Below are positions 41,079-50,300 of a DNA stretch of 64,000 nt, piece after piece. The position numbers were made by a program, and so were the translations under genes. Location: NCBI RefSeq assembly GCF_001590795.1, contig NZ_JXDL01000001.1, positions 167,911 through 231,910 on the forward strand. Direction: 5' to 3'. The number at the start of each line of letters is the position of its first letter. Position 1 is the stretch's first letter. The DNA is from Bradyrhizobium sp. AT1 (lineage in GTDB: Bacteria; Pseudomonadota; Alphaproteobacteria; Rhizobiales; Xanthobacteraceae). The notes beneath the pieces were generated by a model. The model was not told where the DNA came from. It saw nothing but the letters and a program-made list of their open reading frames with translations, and made no database searches.

Positions 41079-41540
41079 TCACTTGTCTGGATACGGGGTC
41101 CCGTCCTTGTGCAGGAACCGGCCGTCGGACGCCGGGCTCATCATGTCGATGTCGGAGCAGGTGATGAGGTCATCCTGCGAGCGCGAGCCGACTTCGAGAT
41201 AGACCGCCGTCACGTCCGACCGGTTGATCATGTGATGGCCGTTGCCGCTGCCTTTCGGGAAGGCGGCGCAATCGCCCGCGCGCAGCACGGTTTCGCCGCC
41301 GTCCTCGACCAGCGTCACTTCACCTTCGAGGATGTAGACGAACTCGTCCTCGTGCGAATGCCAGTGCCGCTGGCTCGACCAGCCCCCCGGCGGCAGGCGC
41401 ATCAGATTGACGCCGAAATCCCTAAGGCCGCCGGCGTCGCCGAGCCGCTTGCGGATGCGCTCGGCGCAAGGCGCGTCAAAGGGCGTCGGATAGCCGGAGC
41501 CTTTGCGGGCCGGCACGGCAGCGATGTCGATCTTTGGCAT
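41079..41540 (-). CDS. cupin-domain protein
   Basis: A 153-residue single-cupin protein. The metal-binding motif is RHWHSHEDEFVYILEG (three histidines/glutamate of motif 1), followed by GDCAAFPKGSGNGHHMINRS (motif 2 with a histidine). This subgroup is often annotated as a cupin of unknown function or a sugar/metabolite-binding protein. It is divergent from nothing nearby and follows the LysR gene on the same strand, 57 bases after it. Confidence 0.85.
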   Translation of the reverse strand: MPKIDIAAVPARKGSGYPTPFDAPCAERIRKRLGDAGGLRDFGVNLMRLPPGGWSSQRHWHSHEDEFVYILEGEVTLVEDGGETVLRAGDCAAFPKGSGNGHHMINRSDVTAVYLEVGSRSQDDLITCSDIDMMSPASDGRFLHKDGTPYPDK

Positions 41541-41597
41541 GGAGGAATCCCCTGTAACTTTGGGCAGGGATGGTCATGATGGTGTTGGCGTCGGCAA

Positions 41598-42515
41598 CTA
41601 TGCCCACACCGGCGGCGACCCGATTGAGTCCCGCAGCGCGGCAGTCAGGATCGTCAGTTTGGCAGACGGCTGAGCGAGGGCACGCAACAGATAGACACCG
41701 GCCTTCGTCTCGTTCCACCGTTCGCCATCGAGCGGGATTCGTGTCAATGAACCGGCACGCACATCTGTCCCGACGACCCAGTCTGCCAGGAATGCGATGC
41801 CGATGCCGGCGAGTGCCGCGAGCCGCATCGCTTCGAAGTCGTCGCATCGAAACACGGCTTGTGGTCCCGGCGCTGCGCCCGCGGGGTGACCAAGCACGTC
41901 CGTCCAGCCCAGCAGGTCGGCGCCGTGCAATTTGTCAATCAGCCGATGGCCGGTGAGGTCTTTCGCTGCGGCCGGTGTGCCGTGACGATCGAGATAAGCA
42001 GGGGTGGCGACCAGCAGCCTGTTCTGCGAAGCCAGCTTGGTCGCGATGAGCGTGCTGTCTGCAAGTTCGCCGATCCGGATCACCGCATCGAGCCGCTCCA
42101 GCACGGGATCTGCGAGCCTTTCCGTGAGATCGAGCTCGACCGTGAGGCCGGGATGATCCCGCATCACCGTTTCCAGCGTGGGGATCACGTAGCGCTTGCC
42201 AAAGGTCGGAAAGCAGGCAAGGCGAAGAACGCCGGCGACCGCACCGTCGAAAGCGGCGATCTCGGCATGCGTGTCGGCGAGGTCGTCGAGCAGCCGCTGC
42301 GCGCGTTCGAACAGTCGTTCTCCGGCATCGGTCACCGCGAGCGCGCGGGTCGAGCGCACCAATAACGGCACGCCGACACTGTGCTCCAGCGCGTCGATCT
42401 GCCTGACGATGGCCGAGGGCGTGACACCGCGATGACGGGCGGCGCTGGAGAAGCTCCCACCACGAACCACGTCGACATAGATTGCCAGATGTTCCGCAAA
42501 ACGCGGGTCTTTCAT
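41598..42515 (-). CDS. LysR family transcriptional regulator
   Basis: A 305-residue LysR protein: HLAIYVDVVRGGSFSSAARH and TPSAIVRQIDALEHSVGVPL form the helix-turn-helix, then LLVRSTRALAVTDAGERLF and the two-lobed effector domain (VAGVLRLACFPTFGKRYVIP). It is divergent from the SRPBCC-quinone oxidoreductase operon at 42638, across a 122-base gap with T-N11-A type repeats. It probably controls that operon in response to a small molecule. Confidence 0.9.
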   Translation of the reverse strand: MKDPRFAEHLAIYVDVVRGGSFSSAARHRGVTPSAIVRQIDALEHSVGVPLLVRSTRALAVTDAGERLFERAQRLLDDLADTHAEIAAFDGAVAGVLRLACFPTFGKRYVIPTLETVMRDHPGLTVELDLTERLADPVLERLDAVIRIGELADSTLIATKLASQNRLLVATPAYLDRHGTPAAAKDLTGHRLIDKLHGADLLGWTDVLGHPAGAAPGPQAVFRCDDFEAMRLAALAGIGIAFLADWVVGTDVRAGSLTRIPLDGERWNETKAGVYLLRALAQPSAKLTILTAALRDSIGSPPVWA

Positions 42516-42516
42516 C

Positions 42517-42577
42517 TTTGCGCCTTTCGCAAAAGGGTTTCGAGCTCAACGTTCATTATCATCACCTCTCGAAAACC
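42517..42577. promoter_or_regulatory. candidate LysR binding region
   Basis: TTTGCG-CCTTT-CGCAAA (42517-42533) is a perfect 6-base inverted repeat of the T-N11-A class next to the LysR start. GGGTTTCGAG (42535-42544) pairs nearly perfectly with CTCGAAAACC (42568-42577). Both lie in the LysR/SRPBCC divergent gap. Confidence 0.35.
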
Positions 42578-42637
42578 GTATCTCGTCTCCCCAAGGCGGG
42601 CCTTACCGGCCCAAGCCCTTGAATGGAAGGAGATATC

Positions 42638-43189
42638 ATGAAGGTTCTCGATCGTATCCTGTCGCAATCGGCCTATACCGCGGTCATTGACGTGCCTCTC
42701 GACCGAGTGGACATCGCCGAATGGCTGTTCACGCTCTCTGAAGCCGAATATCTGCGTTGCTGCCCGCCTGATCACATTGCGGCCGGCGTCAGTTCCACAG
42801 ACGACGGGCGCCGGATGATGATCAATGTCGAGCAAATCGGCACCGGGCTGGTCATACAGCACTATGTCGCGGAGGAGGCCGGCAAGAGCTACTGCCGCAT
42901 GAATTCGATCTCCGACGTGTTTACGACAAATGGCCGGACCCAGGTCAACGTGATCTGGGAGCTGAAGGCCGAAGCAATTGATGAAGGCCACACACGCTAC
43001 ACCAACAGCGTGACGGCACACCCGACCGATGTCTTCATGGCATTCCTGGACAAGCACGGCATTTCCTTCGACGACGCCGCCAACGCGCGCCAGGCGGCCG
43101 GAAGCGACCACAATCGGCGGGAGACGCCGTTGTTCGCCGCCAGCATCGCGCGGCGCGCCAAGGCCCATACGAAGGAGCAGGCAAAATGA
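42638..43189 (+). CDS. SRPBCC-like protein
   Basis: A 183-residue protein with a START-like pattern: YTAVIDVPLDRVDIAEWLFT, EYLRCCPPDHIAAG, VNVIWELKAEA, TRYTNSVTAHPTDVF. The ATG at 42638 sits 2 to 3 bases after an AAGGAGATAT site at normal spacing; the ATG at 42623 lacks one. It overlaps the quinone oxidoreductase start by 4 bases. It may bind a hydrophobic ligand. No closer function can be given. Confidence 0.7.
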   Translation: MKVLDRILSQSAYTAVIDVPLDRVDIAEWLFTLSEAEYLRCCPPDHIAAGVSSTDDGRRMMINVEQIGTGLVIQHYVAEEAGKSYCRMNSISDVFTTNGRTQVNVIWELKAEAIDEGHTRYTNSVTAHPTDVFMAFLDKHGISFDDAANARQAAGSDHNRRETPLFAASIARRAKAHTKEQAK

Positions 43190-44169
43190 AGGGCGTCGTC
43201 TATGACGGCTTCGGTCCGGCGGAGGTTCTCCGCCTGGCCGAAGTATCGAGGCCGGAGGTTCGCCCTCACGATCTCCTGGTGCGTGTCAAGGCGGCAGGCG
43301 TCAACCGCGCGGATATTCTCCAGCGAAACGGCGCCTACGGCAACCAGAGCTTTGGCGAGAGCACTCTGCTTGGCCTCGAACTGGCGGGTGAGGTCGTTGG
43401 CGTCGGCAGCGCAGTCGACGACGTCTCGATCGGACAGCGTGTGATGGCGATCGTCGGCGGCGGCGCGTATGCCGAATTCGCTCGGGTCGACCGTCGCATG
43501 GCGACCAGGATTCCGGACAATATCTCGTTCGTCGAGGGCGCGGCGATCATGGAGTCATTCGTCACGGCGGTCGAGGCGGTCTCACATGTTGCGGGCGTTG
43601 GGCAAGGTCAAACCGTCCTGGTTCACGGGGCGGCGGGCGGAGTGGGCTCCGCCTGCGTGCAGGTCGCCCATGCCCTGGGCGCCACCGTCTACGCAACGGC
43701 GAGCGCTTCGCGGTTGGCGGATGTCGCCGGCATCGGCGCCGCCGCCGTGATCGACTACCGCGGCGACGATTTCGAAAGTGTCGTCACTGGACTGACCGAT
43801 CATCGCGGCGTTGACGCCGTCATCGATTTCGTCGGCGGCGATTACCTGCCGCGCAACCTCCGCAGCCTTCGGCCCGGCGGCACCCTGGTTCAAGTTGGCA
43901 TCTTGAGCGGCCAGCACGCCCCCTCGATTCCGCTCAACCTGCTGCTCCACAACCACCTGCGTTTGGTGGGCACCGTCATGAAATCGCGAGGCGTGGACGA
44001 GAAGCGGGCGATGGTGCGTCGTTTCTCCGAAGCGTTCTTGCCGCTGTTCGAGTCGGGTCGGCTGAAACCGTTGGTCGACCGGGTGTTTCCGCTGGAACGG
44101 GCCGCCGATGCCCATCGCAGCGTGGAGCGCGGCGGAGGATTCGGAAAGGTGGTCTTGGCGGTGGACTGA
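43186..44169 (+). CDS. NAD(P)H-quinone oxidoreductase (zinc-free MDR family)
   Basis: A 327-residue quinone reductase: MKGVVYDGFGPAEVLRLAEV, VKAAGVNRADILQRNG, GLELAGEVVGVG, and VHGAAGGVGSACVQVAHALG (NADPH-binding AxxGxxG). There are no zinc ligands. Homologues of the PIG3/QOR group reduce quinones or enones with NADPH in the cytosol. Coupled to the SRPBCC-like gene and probably under the divergent LysR, it fits a response to an electrophile or quinone. Confidence 0.9.
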   Translation: MKGVVYDGFGPAEVLRLAEVSRPEVRPHDLLVRVKAAGVNRADILQRNGAYGNQSFGESTLLGLELAGEVVGVGSAVDDVSIGQRVMAIVGGGAYAEFARVDRRMATRIPDNISFVEGAAIMESFVTAVEAVSHVAGVGQGQTVLVHGAAGGVGSACVQVAHALGATVYATASASRLADVAGIGAAAVIDYRGDDFESVVTGLTDHRGVDAVIDFVGGDYLPRNLRSLRPGGTLVQVGILSGQHAPSIPLNLLLHNHLRLVGTVMKSRGVDEKRAMVRRFSEAFLPLFESGRLKPLVDRVFPLERAADAHRSVERGGGFGKVVLAVD

Positions 44170-44433
44170 GCGCGCGGGAGCATCGCGCTTGTGATTGGCG
44201 GGATCATGACATCGTGCCCGTGTTTTGCCCGACACGTCAAATCGCCCCCACGGTTTCGCAAAGCACAGGGCTCGCAAGTCCTTGATCCCGTTGAGTCCGC
44301 CTACTGTGCATGGGGTTGTTTTTCGACTTTTCTATTGGCAGGTGACAAAGGGCTCGGCAAAAATGTCGTTCCATTGTCGGCCGACGTAGTTCCCATTCGT
44401 CTTCTCCCCAGACAGATCTCACGGGAGACCCAA

Positions 44434-45654
44434 ATGACCCAATCCCCCTATCGCTGGGTGATCGTCGCCGCCGGCGGCCTGCTCGGCTGCGTCGCCATCG
44501 GCGGCATGTTTTCGCTGCCGGTGTTCCTGCAGCCGATCGCCAAGGACACCGGCTGGTCGGTGACCGGCATCTCCAGCGCGATGACGATCGGCTTTCTGGC
44601 GATGGCGTTCACGAGCATGGTCTGGGGCACGCTGTCGGACCGCTTCGGGCCGCTGCCGGTGGTGCTGACGGGATCGACCGTGCTGTCGGTCAGCCTGTTT
44701 GCCGCGAGCCATGCGACCTCGCTTCTGGCGTTCCAGTTCGTGTTCGGCCTCCTGACCGGCGCGTCCTGCGCGGCGATCTTCGCGCCGATGATGGCGACCG
44801 TCACCGGCTGGTTCGAGACCCATCGCAGCCTCGCGGTGTCGCTGGTGTCGGCCGGCATGGGCATGGCGCCGATGACGATGGCGCCGCTCGCGGCCTGGCT
44901 CGTCTCCGGCCACGATTGGCGCACCTCGATGCAGATCATGGCGCTGGTGGTCGGCGCCATCATGATCCCGGTCTCGTTCCTGGTGCGCCGTCCGCCCGCG
45001 CTGATGCAGGCCGCGGCCGCCCCGTCGGGCGAGGGGGCCGGGCCGGGTGAGATGTCGCGAAGCGAGGCGCTGCGCTCGCCGCAATTCCTGGTCCTGCTCG
45101 CGACCAATTTCTTCTGCTGCGCCACCCATTCCGGTCCGATCATCCACACCGTCAGCTATGCGGTGAGTTGCGGCATCCCGCTGATCGCGGCGGTGACGAT
45201 CTACAGCATCGAGGGGTTTGCCGGCATGGGCGGGCGCATCGCCTTCGGCCTGATGGGCGACCGGTTCGGCGCCAAGCGCGTGCTGGTGTCCGGCCTGTTG
45301 TTGCAGGCGTTCGGCGCGCTGGCTTACGTCTTCGCGCACCAGCTCGCGACCTTCTACGCGGTCGGCGCCATCTTCGGCTTCATCTATGCCGGCACCATGC
45401 CGCTCTACGCGGTGCTGGTGCGCGAGAACTTTCCGCTGCGCATGATGGGCACGGTGATCGGCGGTACCGCGATGGCCGGCAGCCTCGGCATGGCCACCGG
45501 CCCGCTCGCCGGCGGCATGATCTACGACGCCTTCTCCAGCTACGCCTGGCTCTACATTGCCTCCTGGGCGATGGGCCTCGGCGCGTTCCTGATGGCGATG
45601 ACCTTCAAGCCGTTCGCAAAACCGCAAGGGCAGGTGGCGCCGGCGGCGGCGTGA
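44434..45654 (+). CDS. MFS transporter (monocarboxylate/oxalate-formate-like)
   Basis: A 406-residue membrane protein with twelve predicted transmembrane segments in two halves. The N-half has WSVTGISSAMTIGFLAMAFT, then WGTLSDRFGPLPVV (motif A-like DRFG). The C-half has GGRIAFGLMGDRFGAKRVLV. Members of this group move organic acids by symport or antiport. The ATG at 44434 follows GGGAGACC, and upstream in-frame codons (44191-44433) show no transporter features. The 264 bases upstream hold no other gene. Confidence 0.88.
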   Translation: MTQSPYRWVIVAAGGLLGCVAIGGMFSLPVFLQPIAKDTGWSVTGISSAMTIGFLAMAFTSMVWGTLSDRFGPLPVVLTGSTVLSVSLFAASHATSLLAFQFVFGLLTGASCAAIFAPMMATVTGWFETHRSLAVSLVSAGMGMAPMTMAPLAAWLVSGHDWRTSMQIMALVVGAIMIPVSFLVRRPPALMQAAAAPSGEGAGPGEMSRSEALRSPQFLVLLATNFFCCATHSGPIIHTVSYAVSCGIPLIAAVTIYSIEGFAGMGGRIAFGLMGDRFGAKRVLVSGLLLQAFGALAYVFAHQLATFYAVGAIFGFIYAGTMPLYAVLVRENFPLRMMGTVIGGTAMAGSLGMATGPLAGGMIYDAFSSYAWLYIASWAMGLGAFLMAMTFKPFAKPQGQVAPAAA

Positions 45655-45675
45655 GTGTCGGATCGAGGCGCGGCG

Positions 45676-46062
45676 TCAGAGCTGCGCCTCGATTGCGGGC
45701 TTGTCGATCACCGACCAGACCTGCCGGATCCTGTCGTTGCCGAATTCGTAGAACACGTTCTCGCAGAACGAGACGCGCTTTCCGTTGACGGCAAGTCCCA
45801 TGAACGTCCCGACCGGCGTGCAATCGAACTGCAGCCGCGCCGCGATTCGGGGCGGGTCCGAGATCAGCAGCGCGATGTCGAAGCGCAAGTCCGGGATGTC
45901 GCGAAAATCCCGCTCCAGCATCGCGCGATAGCCGGAGAGGCCAACCGACCGGCCGTTGTGGACGACATCGTCATCAACGAACCGGCCGAGCGACGGCCAG
46001 TCCTGCCGGTTCAGGCAGGCGATGTAAGCGCGGTAAGTCTCGGCGAGGTCGTCTCTGGTCAT
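45676..46062 (-). CDS. SnoaL-like/ester cyclase protein (NTF2 fold)
   Basis: A 128-residue NTF2-fold protein: DLAETYRAYIACLNRQDWPS, LGRFVDDDVVHNGRSVGLSG, YRAMLERDFRDIPDLRFDIA, and a C-terminal FYEFGNDRIRQVWSVIDK. Asp and His residues in the pocket are consistent with SnoaL-type cyclases or small-molecule binding proteins, yet most such single proteins have no known substrate. The ATG follows GGGGAG. Confidence 0.8.
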   Translation of the reverse strand: MTRDDLAETYRAYIACLNRQDWPSLGRFVDDDVVHNGRSVGLSGYRAMLERDFRDIPDLRFDIALLISDPPRIAARLQFDCTPVGTFMGLAVNGKRVSFCENVFYEFGNDRIRQVWSVIDKPAIEAQL

Positions 46063-46120
46063 GTCGAAGCTCCCCTTGCGGCTTCGACCTTAACGCGCAG
46101 GGGTCGCGAACCGGTCCAGC

Positions 46121-46993
46121 TCAGAGGCGTTTTTCGAAGAACAGGTCGGGATAAGGGTCGTCGTTGAAACGCGGAATCTCGCGCCAGCCGGTGCTGCGGT
46201 AGAGCTGGCCGGCCTCGGGCAGGGCGCTGTTGGTGTCGAGCCGCAAGAGCGCAATGCCGAGCCCGCGCGCGGCATCCTCGGCTGCATCCATGAGGCGCCG
46301 GCCGAGCCGCAATCCGCGTGCGGCGGGGGCGACCCACAAACGCTTGATCTCGGCGTAGCCGTGATCGGTTCCCTTCAGGCCGACGCAGCCGATCGGCAGC
46401 GTGTCCGACATCGCGACGATGAAGCTGCCGCGCGGCCGCCGCATGTCCTTGGCATCCGGATCTCTCGAAAGAGAAACGTCAAAACCCTGGCTGAAGCGGC
46501 GGCCGAGCTCGGCATAGTACTCGCCGAGGCAGTGGCGCGCTTGCTCGCTGCGCGGATCCATCTCGTCCAGCGCAATGCGCTCGCGCGTCAGGGTGGAGGC
46601 GATCAAATCCATTGCCGCCAGCAGTGCCTCGGCCTGCGAATGTTGCGCGAGGAAACCTTCGGCCTGCGCGTTCGACAGCGCCTCATAGGATGCGAACTCG
46701 CGCTTGCCGGTCCTCGTCAATTTGGCGACGCGCCGGCGTGCATCGTCCTGATGCGCTTCGGTCTCGACCAGCCCTTCGTCCTCGAGGCTGCGCAGCAGGC
46801 GGCTCATCAGCCCGGAATCGAGGCCGAGATAGTCACGAATCTCCGCCACGTCCGAGCGCCCGTGACCGATCGCATTGAGCACGCGTGCCGCGCCCAGCGG
46901 CCGGCCACGGCCCAGGAATGAGGTATCGAGCGCGCCGACCGCGGAGGTGACGGCACGATTGAAGCGGCGGACACGGGAGACGGGATCGAGCAT
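46121..46993 (-). CDS. MarR-GNAT fusion protein
   Basis: A 290-residue two-domain protein. Residues 1-140 are a MarR winged helix (LNAIGHGRSDVAEIRDYLGL, DSGLMSRLLRSLEDEGLVET, DDARRRVAKLTRTGKREF). Residues about 150-290 are a GNAT acetyltransferase (GCVGLKGTDHGYAEIKRLWV, APAARGLRLGRRLMDAAEDA with the RxxGxG/A CoA loop). Fusions of this kind are common in rhizobia, and the acetyltransferase may act on the regulator's ligand. A long palindrome overlaps its start codon, which implies autoregulation. Confidence 0.92.
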   Translation of the reverse strand: MLDPVSRVRRFNRAVTSAVGALDTSFLGRGRPLGAARVLNAIGHGRSDVAEIRDYLGLDSGLMSRLLRSLEDEGLVETEAHQDDARRRVAKLTRTGKREFASYEALSNAQAEGFLAQHSQAEALLAAMDLIASTLTRERIALDEMDPRSEQARHCLGEYYAELGRRFSQGFDVSLSRDPDAKDMRRPRGSFIVAMSDTLPIGCVGLKGTDHGYAEIKRLWVAPAARGLRLGRRLMDAAEDAARGLGIALLRLDTNSALPEAGQLYRSTGWREIPRFNDDPYPDLFFEKRL

Positions 46994-47020
46994 GATGTCT
47001 GACTTTAGTCAGATATCATG
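46991..47020. promoter_or_regulatory. 30-base palindrome over the MarR-GNAT start codon
   Basis: CATGATGTCTGAC (46991-47003) pairs with GTCAGATATCATG (47008-47020) at 12 of 13 positions around TTTA. The left end is the start codon itself on the minus strand. A MarR dimer bound here would block both transcription and initiation. The remaining 285 bases up to 47305 hold no clear feature. Confidence 0.65.
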
Positions 47021-47305
47021 CTCAGTCAATGGTTTCGACGGCAGCGGGGTTCCCGCCGGCGAACGGTGGCGGTTCGGGCGTCTCCCGAGATCGCAAACCG
47101 GCTGGCCGACGTGCTCTCCGCGCTTGCCCCGAGCTTGCGCGGTGGGACAGCTTGACGATCCCGTGATGGCGGGGCGACGCGGATCGCTCCGGCAATCGTC
47201 TGTGCCGTGACGGATGCATTGTGATTTGTGCCCGTGCTGGAGACCGCTACCATGCGCTGGCTGGCGCCGAACACGGACCAGCCAGCACAAGCACTGGGAG
47301 GCGAC

Positions 47306-48970
47306 ATGAGTGAACAGGAACGCAAGGTCAAGGGATCGGATCTGTTCGTCGCGGCGCTGGAGAACGAGGGCGTCGATCGCATCTTCGGCATTCCCGGCGA
47401 GGAGAATCTCGATCTCGTGGAATCGCTCCGTACCTCCAAAATCGAGCTGGTGCTGACCCGTCACGAGCAGGCTGCCGCCTTCATGGCCGCTACGCATGGG
47501 CGGCTGACCGGCAAGCCCGGCGTCTGCCTGTCGACTCTTGGACCTGGCGCGCTCAATCTGTCGACGGGCGCGGCCTATGCGCATCTCGGCGCGATGCCGA
47601 TGATCCTGATCACCGGCCAGAAGCCGATCATGAGCAGCCGGCAGGCGCGCTTCCAGATCGTGGACGTGGTCGCGACCATGAAGCCGCTGACCAAGCTGTC
47701 ACGCCAGATCGTCAGCGCCTCCAGCATTCCAACCGTGGTGCGCGATGCCTTTCGTGTCGCAATGGAGGAACGGCCGGGCCCGGTGCATCTCGAACTGCCC
47801 GAGGACATCGCCGGCGATGAGGTGACGGCGGCGCCGGCGATCCCGGTGCATCCGATCGAGATCCCGGTCGCCCATCGCGCCGCGCTCGACCGTGCCGCCG
47901 AGATGATCATGGCTGCAAGGCGCCCGCTGGTGATGATGGGCGCGGCGACCAGCGGGCCACGCTCGACCCACGGCATCGCAAGCTTCGTGCGGCGCACCGG
48001 CATTCCGTTCTTCACGACGCAAATGGGCAAGGGCACCGTGCCAGGCGGCACCAATCTCTATATGGGCACCGCCGCGCTCTCCGAGCGTGATTATGTCCAC
48101 GACGCCATCGATGCCGCGGACCTGATCGTCGCGATCGGTCACGACCCCATCGAGAAGCCGCCCTTCATCATGGGTCCGTCCGGGCCGAAGGTCATTCACG
48201 TCAGCTACACCTCGGCCAGCGTCGAGCAGGTCTATTTTCCGGATGCCGAGGTTGTCGGCGATGTCGGCCCGAGCCTGGAGCTGCTCGCCGACCGGCTCGA
48301 AGGCAAGCTGCCGCAGGCTGCGGCGCTGCTGCCGCTGCGCGAAGAGATCCTGGGGCACATTGCCGACCGCGCCACCGAGGCGCGCTGGCCGCCGACGCCG
48401 CAGCGCATCGTGCACGACATCCGCCAGGTGATCCCCGAGAACGGCATCGTCGCGCTCGACAACGGCATGTACAAGATCTGGTTCGCGCGCAACTACCGTA
48501 CTCGCCTCGCCAACACGCTGCTGCTCGACAACGCGCTGGCGACCATGGGCGCCGGCCTGCCGTCGGCGATGATGGCCGCGATGCTCTATCCCGACCGCCG
48601 CGTGCTCGCGGTCGCAGGCGACGGCGGCTTCATGATGAACAGCCAGGAGATGGAGACCGCCGTCCGCCTCAAGCTCAACCTCGTCGTGCTGGTGCTCGAG
48701 GACAACGCCTACGGCATGATCCGCTGGAAGCAGGCGGTGGATCGTTTCGCCGATTACGGCATGACCTTCGGCAATCCGGATTTCGTCCAGTACGCGCAGG
48801 CCTATGGCGCGAAGGGGCATCGGATCGAGAGCATCGACAGCTTCGGCCCGACGCTGGACGGGGCCTTCAAACAAGGCGGCGTGCACCTGGTCGTGATCCC
48901 CATCGACTATGCGGAGAACGTGCGCGTGCTGGTGGACGAGTTGCGGGCGCATGAGAAGGCGAAGGGGTGA
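47306..48970 (+). CDS. acetolactate synthase large subunit-like ThDP enzyme
   Basis: A 554-residue thiamine-diphosphate enzyme. Domains: PYR (IFGIPGEENLDLVESL, catalytic E54 in RHEQAAAFM), central FAD/regulatory domain (GAATSGPRSTHGIA), PP domain with GDGGFMMNSQEME (438-450) and NAYG (467-470) forming the Mg-ThDP motif. The family condenses pyruvate to 2-acetolactate. No small subunit gene is next to it, so it could be a catabolic (AlsS-type) or related 2-oxo acid enzyme. The ATG follows GGGAGGCGAC; in-frame codons 47228-47305 lack similarity. Confidence 0.88.
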   Translation: MSEQERKVKGSDLFVAALENEGVDRIFGIPGEENLDLVESLRTSKIELVLTRHEQAAAFMAATHGRLTGKPGVCLSTLGPGALNLSTGAAYAHLGAMPMILITGQKPIMSSRQARFQIVDVVATMKPLTKLSRQIVSASSIPTVVRDAFRVAMEERPGPVHLELPEDIAGDEVTAAPAIPVHPIEIPVAHRAALDRAAEMIMAARRPLVMMGAATSGPRSTHGIASFVRRTGIPFFTTQMGKGTVPGGTNLYMGTAALSERDYVHDAIDAADLIVAIGHDPIEKPPFIMGPSGPKVIHVSYTSASVEQVYFPDAEVVGDVGPSLELLADRLEGKLPQAAALLPLREEILGHIADRATEARWPPTPQRIVHDIRQVIPENGIVALDNGMYKIWFARNYRTRLANTLLLDNALATMGAGLPSAMMAAMLYPDRRVLAVAGDGGFMMNSQEMETAVRLKLNLVVLVLEDNAYGMIRWKQAVDRFADYGMTFGNPDFVQYAQAYGAKGHRIESIDSFGPTLDGAFKQGGVHLVVIPIDYAENVRVLVDELRAHEKAKG

Positions 48971-48989
48971 CGACAGCGATCTCGCGCCC

Positions 48990-49130
48990 CGGACGCAGCG
49001 CCCTTGGCGGTGCGCTGCTGAGCCGGGGCCCACGCATCCGCGAGCTCTGCGGCTTCCTGGGTCCCGGCTCTGCGCGGCAACGCGAAGAGCGTTGCAGCGC
49101 GTCCGGGACACGAGAGGAACACTTGTGTCG
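48990..49130. repeat. degenerate dispersed repeat
   Basis: The gap between the ThDP enzyme and the Lin0512 gene contains GGGTCCCGGCTCTGCGCGGC and GCGTCCGGGACACGAGAGGA, fragments of an intergenic repeat frequently met in Bradyrhizobium. It is not a clean hairpin. Recognition is from memory only. Confidence 0.35.
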
Positions 49131-49183
49131 CGCTCTCCGATCGCCGACACTCCGAACCGCTTTACAACCACAGGAATGAAAAA

Positions 49184-49531
49184 ATGACCCGCGTTCGTTG
49201 TGTCACCGAGATGGGCATGGGCGTCGACGTCCACGGCAGGGACGCCACCAAGGCGGCGAAGCGCGCGGTGTCGGATGCCATCAGGCATTCGAGCCTCGGC
49301 TTCTTCCGGATGATCGGCAAGACCGCGAACGACATGTTCGTCGATGTCACGATCGGTGTGCCCAACCCCGAGGCGGTGGACAAGGAAGCGGTTGCGAAGG
49401 AGCTGCCTTACGGCACGGTGACCGTCACCGCGGTCAAGGGCGGGCTGGAGATCCCCTCGGCCACGGAAGTGGCCAACGACCCCATCCTGATCGCCAACGC
49501 CGCCGTCATCGTCAGCTTCGACAAGGACTAG
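49184..49531 (+). CDS. Lin0512 family protein
   Basis: A 115-residue protein: MGMGVDVHGRDATKAAKRAV, SDAIRHSSLGFFRMIGK, NDMFVDVTIGVPNPEAVDKE, VTVTAVKGGLEIPS. This is the conserved Lin0512 family found across bacteria, of unknown biochemical role; a ring-forming hexamer is known for the fold. It precedes the GNAT gene by 4 bases, so the two may be co-expressed. A weak AGGAA site precedes the ATG. Confidence 0.88.
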   Translation: MTRVRCVTEMGMGVDVHGRDATKAAKRAVSDAIRHSSLGFFRMIGKTANDMFVDVTIGVPNPEAVDKEAVAKELPYGTVTVTAVKGGLEIPSATEVANDPILIANAAVIVSFDKD

Positions 49532-49535
49532 GCCG

Positions 49536-50228
49536 GTGTCCGACAGCGATGAGGCGCTGCTGGATCATCCGATCTGGAGCGCGTTGACGACCAGCCACAA
49601 GCATCTGGCCGAGGGCGGCCCGCGAGCGCTGCGCTATCCCGTCGACATGACGCCGTTCGCCGACATGGCCGACATGTCCGCAGCGAGCTTTGCCGCGCTG
49701 CGCGATCTCTTGTCAGGCACGCAGGTCGCCGCATTGTTCACGCCGGAGCCGGTCGAGATGCCCGCCGGTTTCAAGGTCGTGCTGGCCGAGACCGGCGAGC
49801 AGATGATCGGATCGCCCGCCGACAGTCCGCTGCGCGACGCCGAGATCGTCACACTGGGAGCGGCAGACGTGCCCGCGATGGTGGCGCTGGTGGAGCTGAC
49901 GAAGCCGGGTCCATTCGCGCTGCGTACCCATGAGCTCGGCACGTTCCTCGGCATCCGCGTCGGCGGTGAATTGGTTGCTATGACGGGCGAGCGAATGAAG
50001 CCGGGCAAGTTCGTCGAGATGACGGCGGTCTGCGTGCACCCGGACTATCGCGGGCGCGGCTATGCGCAGGCACTGCTCGCGGCGGTCGCGCGACGGATCG
50101 AGTCGCGCGGCGAAATCCCATTCCTGCACGTGTTTTCGAACAATACATCCGCGATCGGGCTCTACCAGCGGCAGGGCATGCGGATCCGGCGTCGGCTCTA
50201 CGTGACGGCGTTCATGCGGGAAGAATAG
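49536..50228 (+). CDS. GNAT family acetyltransferase (FR47-like)
   Basis: A 230-residue protein with an N-terminal extension of about 100 residues and a GNAT domain: VTLGAADVPAMVALVELTKP, FLGIRVGGELVAMTGERM, VEMTAVCVHPDYRGRGYAQA (acetyl-CoA loop RxxGxA), LHVFSNNTSAIGLYQRQGM. The start is GTG at 49536. It acetylates an unknown amine. It lies directly after the Lin0512 gene. Confidence 0.9.
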   Translation: MSDSDEALLDHPIWSALTTSHKHLAEGGPRALRYPVDMTPFADMADMSAASFAALRDLLSGTQVAALFTPEPVEMPAGFKVVLAETGEQMIGSPADSPLRDAEIVTLGAADVPAMVALVELTKPGPFALRTHELGTFLGIRVGGELVAMTGERMKPGKFVEMTAVCVHPDYRGRGYAQALLAAVARRIESRGEIPFLHVFSNNTSAIGLYQRQGMRIRRRLYVTAFMREE

Positions 50229-50300
50229 GCGCCTCACGGGGCGCTCTTCATTTCCTGCGAATTTCCGCTATATCCAACCCAACCAAGATTGGGGAAACGC

